Shown here: piece after piece, positions 63,041 through 64,000 of the stretch
Numbering within the stretch: position 1 is the first letter of the stretch
Layout of the letters: each line of letters opens with the position of its first letter
Assembly (NCBI RefSeq): GCF_004770895.1
Contig: NZ_RQHS01000018.1
Coordinates: 124,001 to 188,000 of the forward strand
DNA: 64,000 bases
Direction of reading: 5' to 3'
DNA from: Leptospira dzoumogneensis
GTDB taxonomy: Bacteria; Spirochaetota; Leptospiria; Leptospirales; Leptospiraceae
Position numbers and translations under genes: made by a program
Notes under the pieces: model-generated
Told to the model about the DNA's origin: nothing
The model's input: the letters and a program-made list of their open reading frames with translations, nothing else
Database searches by the model: none

Positions 63041-64000
63041 GATCTCAGAAATTTGAATATTTCCTGGTCTCTTTCCTTATCTTCCAATAATACGGATTCA
63101 TAATGGTTTTTATCCGCTAATTCGTAAACTTTCAAAGTTTGGATCTTCTCTTTCATCTTGTCCATAGCGCTAGAAGGTAAAAGTTCATCCCCCGGTTTAA
63201 AGTTCGGTTTTAGAGCGCGGATCACAAGAACCGGGCAGCGTAATGCGGAATAAGGCATTACCTTATTTTCTTGGACAGTTTTGAAAAAATCCTTAGGATC
63301 TTTGAAAAGCCTCGCTATAATACCTGCAGGCCTCATTGCTCCACCCATATTTTTTAATTCTGAATCGATCACAAATGGGGGAATGGAACAAAGAACCGGT
63401 CCATAAAAAGTATCTCCAGGCATTAGAGACGGAGATAAAGTTCCGATCGGTTCCAATTCATATAATAAGAAATTTTGAATATTCGTATTCCAAACGGAAA
63501 GTAATGGAGACTTTTTAGCTTCTTGCAGGTATATTTCCTTGCTAGGGATCCTTCTACCCAGACGAGCCAAAGAACCTTGGATCATAAGCAGATTGGAAAT
63601 TTTACGTTTGATGGAAAGTTCCCCGCCTCCGTCTATCAGCACCGCTTTTTCTAAGAAACTGGGGAATTTTTCCGCAAATCTAAGAGTGATCCAGGCACCC
63701 AATGAGTGGGAAAGTATAGATATTTTAGAATATCCTAATATAGTGGAGAGTTCTTTCAGGTCTTGTGCATGGACTCTGGCTGAATATTCTTCTTTAGGTT
63801 TGTCCGAATTCCCTCTGCCTCGCAGATCGTATACGATTACTGTGATCCCTTTTTTAGAAAGACCTTGGGCGATCGGTTCGAAGTTTTTTAGATTTCCGGT
63901 TAAACCGTGAACACAGAAAAGAGGGACCTTGGATTTACCTGGAAAGATCCGATAGGCGATTCGGATTCCGGAAGGTAGAGTTGCTATTTTGGAATCCGAA
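63037..64000 (-). CDS. Alpha/beta hydrolase (partial, 5' end outside window)
   Basis: Read on the minus strand the frame stays open to the window edge; 321 residues are visible. It has FCVHGLTGNLKNFEPIAQGL (oxyanion region), YDLRGRGNSDKP, and the nucleophile elbow SHSLGAW with Ser near base 63708. The C-terminal part has ALRCPVLVIRALKPNF and a candidate catalytic His in ADKNHYESVL. The fold and spacing fit lipases or esterases of the lysophospholipase/haloperoxidase group; the substrate is unknown. It converges with pgsW. Confidence 0.9.
   Translation of the reverse strand, partial: SDSKIATLPSGIRIAYRIFPGKSKVPLFCVHGLTGNLKNFEPIAQGLSKKGITVIVYDLRGRGNSDKPKEEYSARVHAQDLKELSTILGYSKISILSHSLGAWITLRFAEKFPSFLEKAVLIDGGGELSIKRKISNLLMIQGSLARLGRRIPSKEIYLQEAKKSPLLSVWNTNIQNFLLYELEPIGTLSPSLMPGDTFYGPVLCSIPPFVIDSELKNMGGAMRPAGIIARLFKDPKDFFKTVQENKVMPYSALRCPVLVIRALKPNFKPGDELLPSSAMDKMKEKIQTLKVYELADKNHYESVLLEDKERDQEIFKFLRS

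Noticed and set aside
1..64000. CRISPR arrays, tRNA or rRNA genes, insertion sequences
   Set aside because: No regularly spaced repeats, tRNA-like arms or transposase motifs were noticed on either strand.

Overview
The window reads as chromosomal DNA of a spirochaete, most likely the genus Leptospira. The grounds are a GC content of about 40%, many lipoproteins with loose spirochaetal lipoboxes ending in Cys after F/N/G/S residues, a TatT-type TRAP transporter, a pgsB-pgsC-pgsW poly-gamma-glutamate locus, 7TM-DISM sensor kinases and a leuC-leuD/LysR pair. This is inference from gene content; no rRNA, tRNA, CRISPR array, insertion sequence or phage gene was seen.

Layout. 1-6.2 kb (minus strand) is a complete cbb3 oxidase operon, ccoN-ccoO-ccoQ-ccoP-ccoG-ccoH-ccoI, with a 48-residue CcoQ, a single-haem CcoP and a perfect FNR/FixK-type box upstream. 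6.4-11.7 kb holds a CoA-transferase, a very large hybrid histidine kinase with two kinds of kinase core, and its LuxR-type regulator. 11.7-13.95 kb looks like an eroding cluster: an NmrA-rhodanese chimera, an intact thiM and a broken Trm112/methyltransferase gene. 14.3-18.1 kb carries a small unknown protein, a PEBP-family protein, an AraC regulator, and LpoB facing a COG3014-like lipoprotein.

18.5-22.1 kb is the most notable system: a Family 2A encapsulin shell gene, overlapped by a cysteine desulfurase with a disordered ~160-residue N-terminal extension (the expected cargo), followed by a convergent serine O-acetyltransferase. Together they suggest a sulfur-handling protein nanocompartment. 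AT-rich TTTAATATA/TATATTAAA palindromes lie upstream of both transcription units.

22.4-39.4 kb is a mosaic of metabolic and envelope genes: a FadL-like porin, a crotonase, a PlsC-like acyltransferase, leuCD with a divergent LysR and a perfect operator, hydrolases, an Rrf2 regulator, lipoproteins (NADase-type glycan-binding, Cox11-like, MORN), a GH67-like protein, a DMT transporter, a desaturase and a membrane AraC regulator. 39.9-47.2 kb encodes two giant tandem lipoproteins, followed by a membrane-anchored SARP/BTAD regulator. 49.3-53.4 kb is a three-gene TRAP transporter (TatT, binding protein, fused permease). A large imperfect palindrome separates it from a convergent PiT phosphate transporter. 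56.1-56.9 kb is an RRM protein overlapping an FKBP. 57.1-63.0 kb is an apparent operon joining a PAS histidine kinase and a PAS-SpoIIE phosphatase to pgsB-pgsC-pgsW. The window ends inside an alpha/beta hydrolase gene.

All functional statements come from reading motifs and gene context by eye; no database search was possible.
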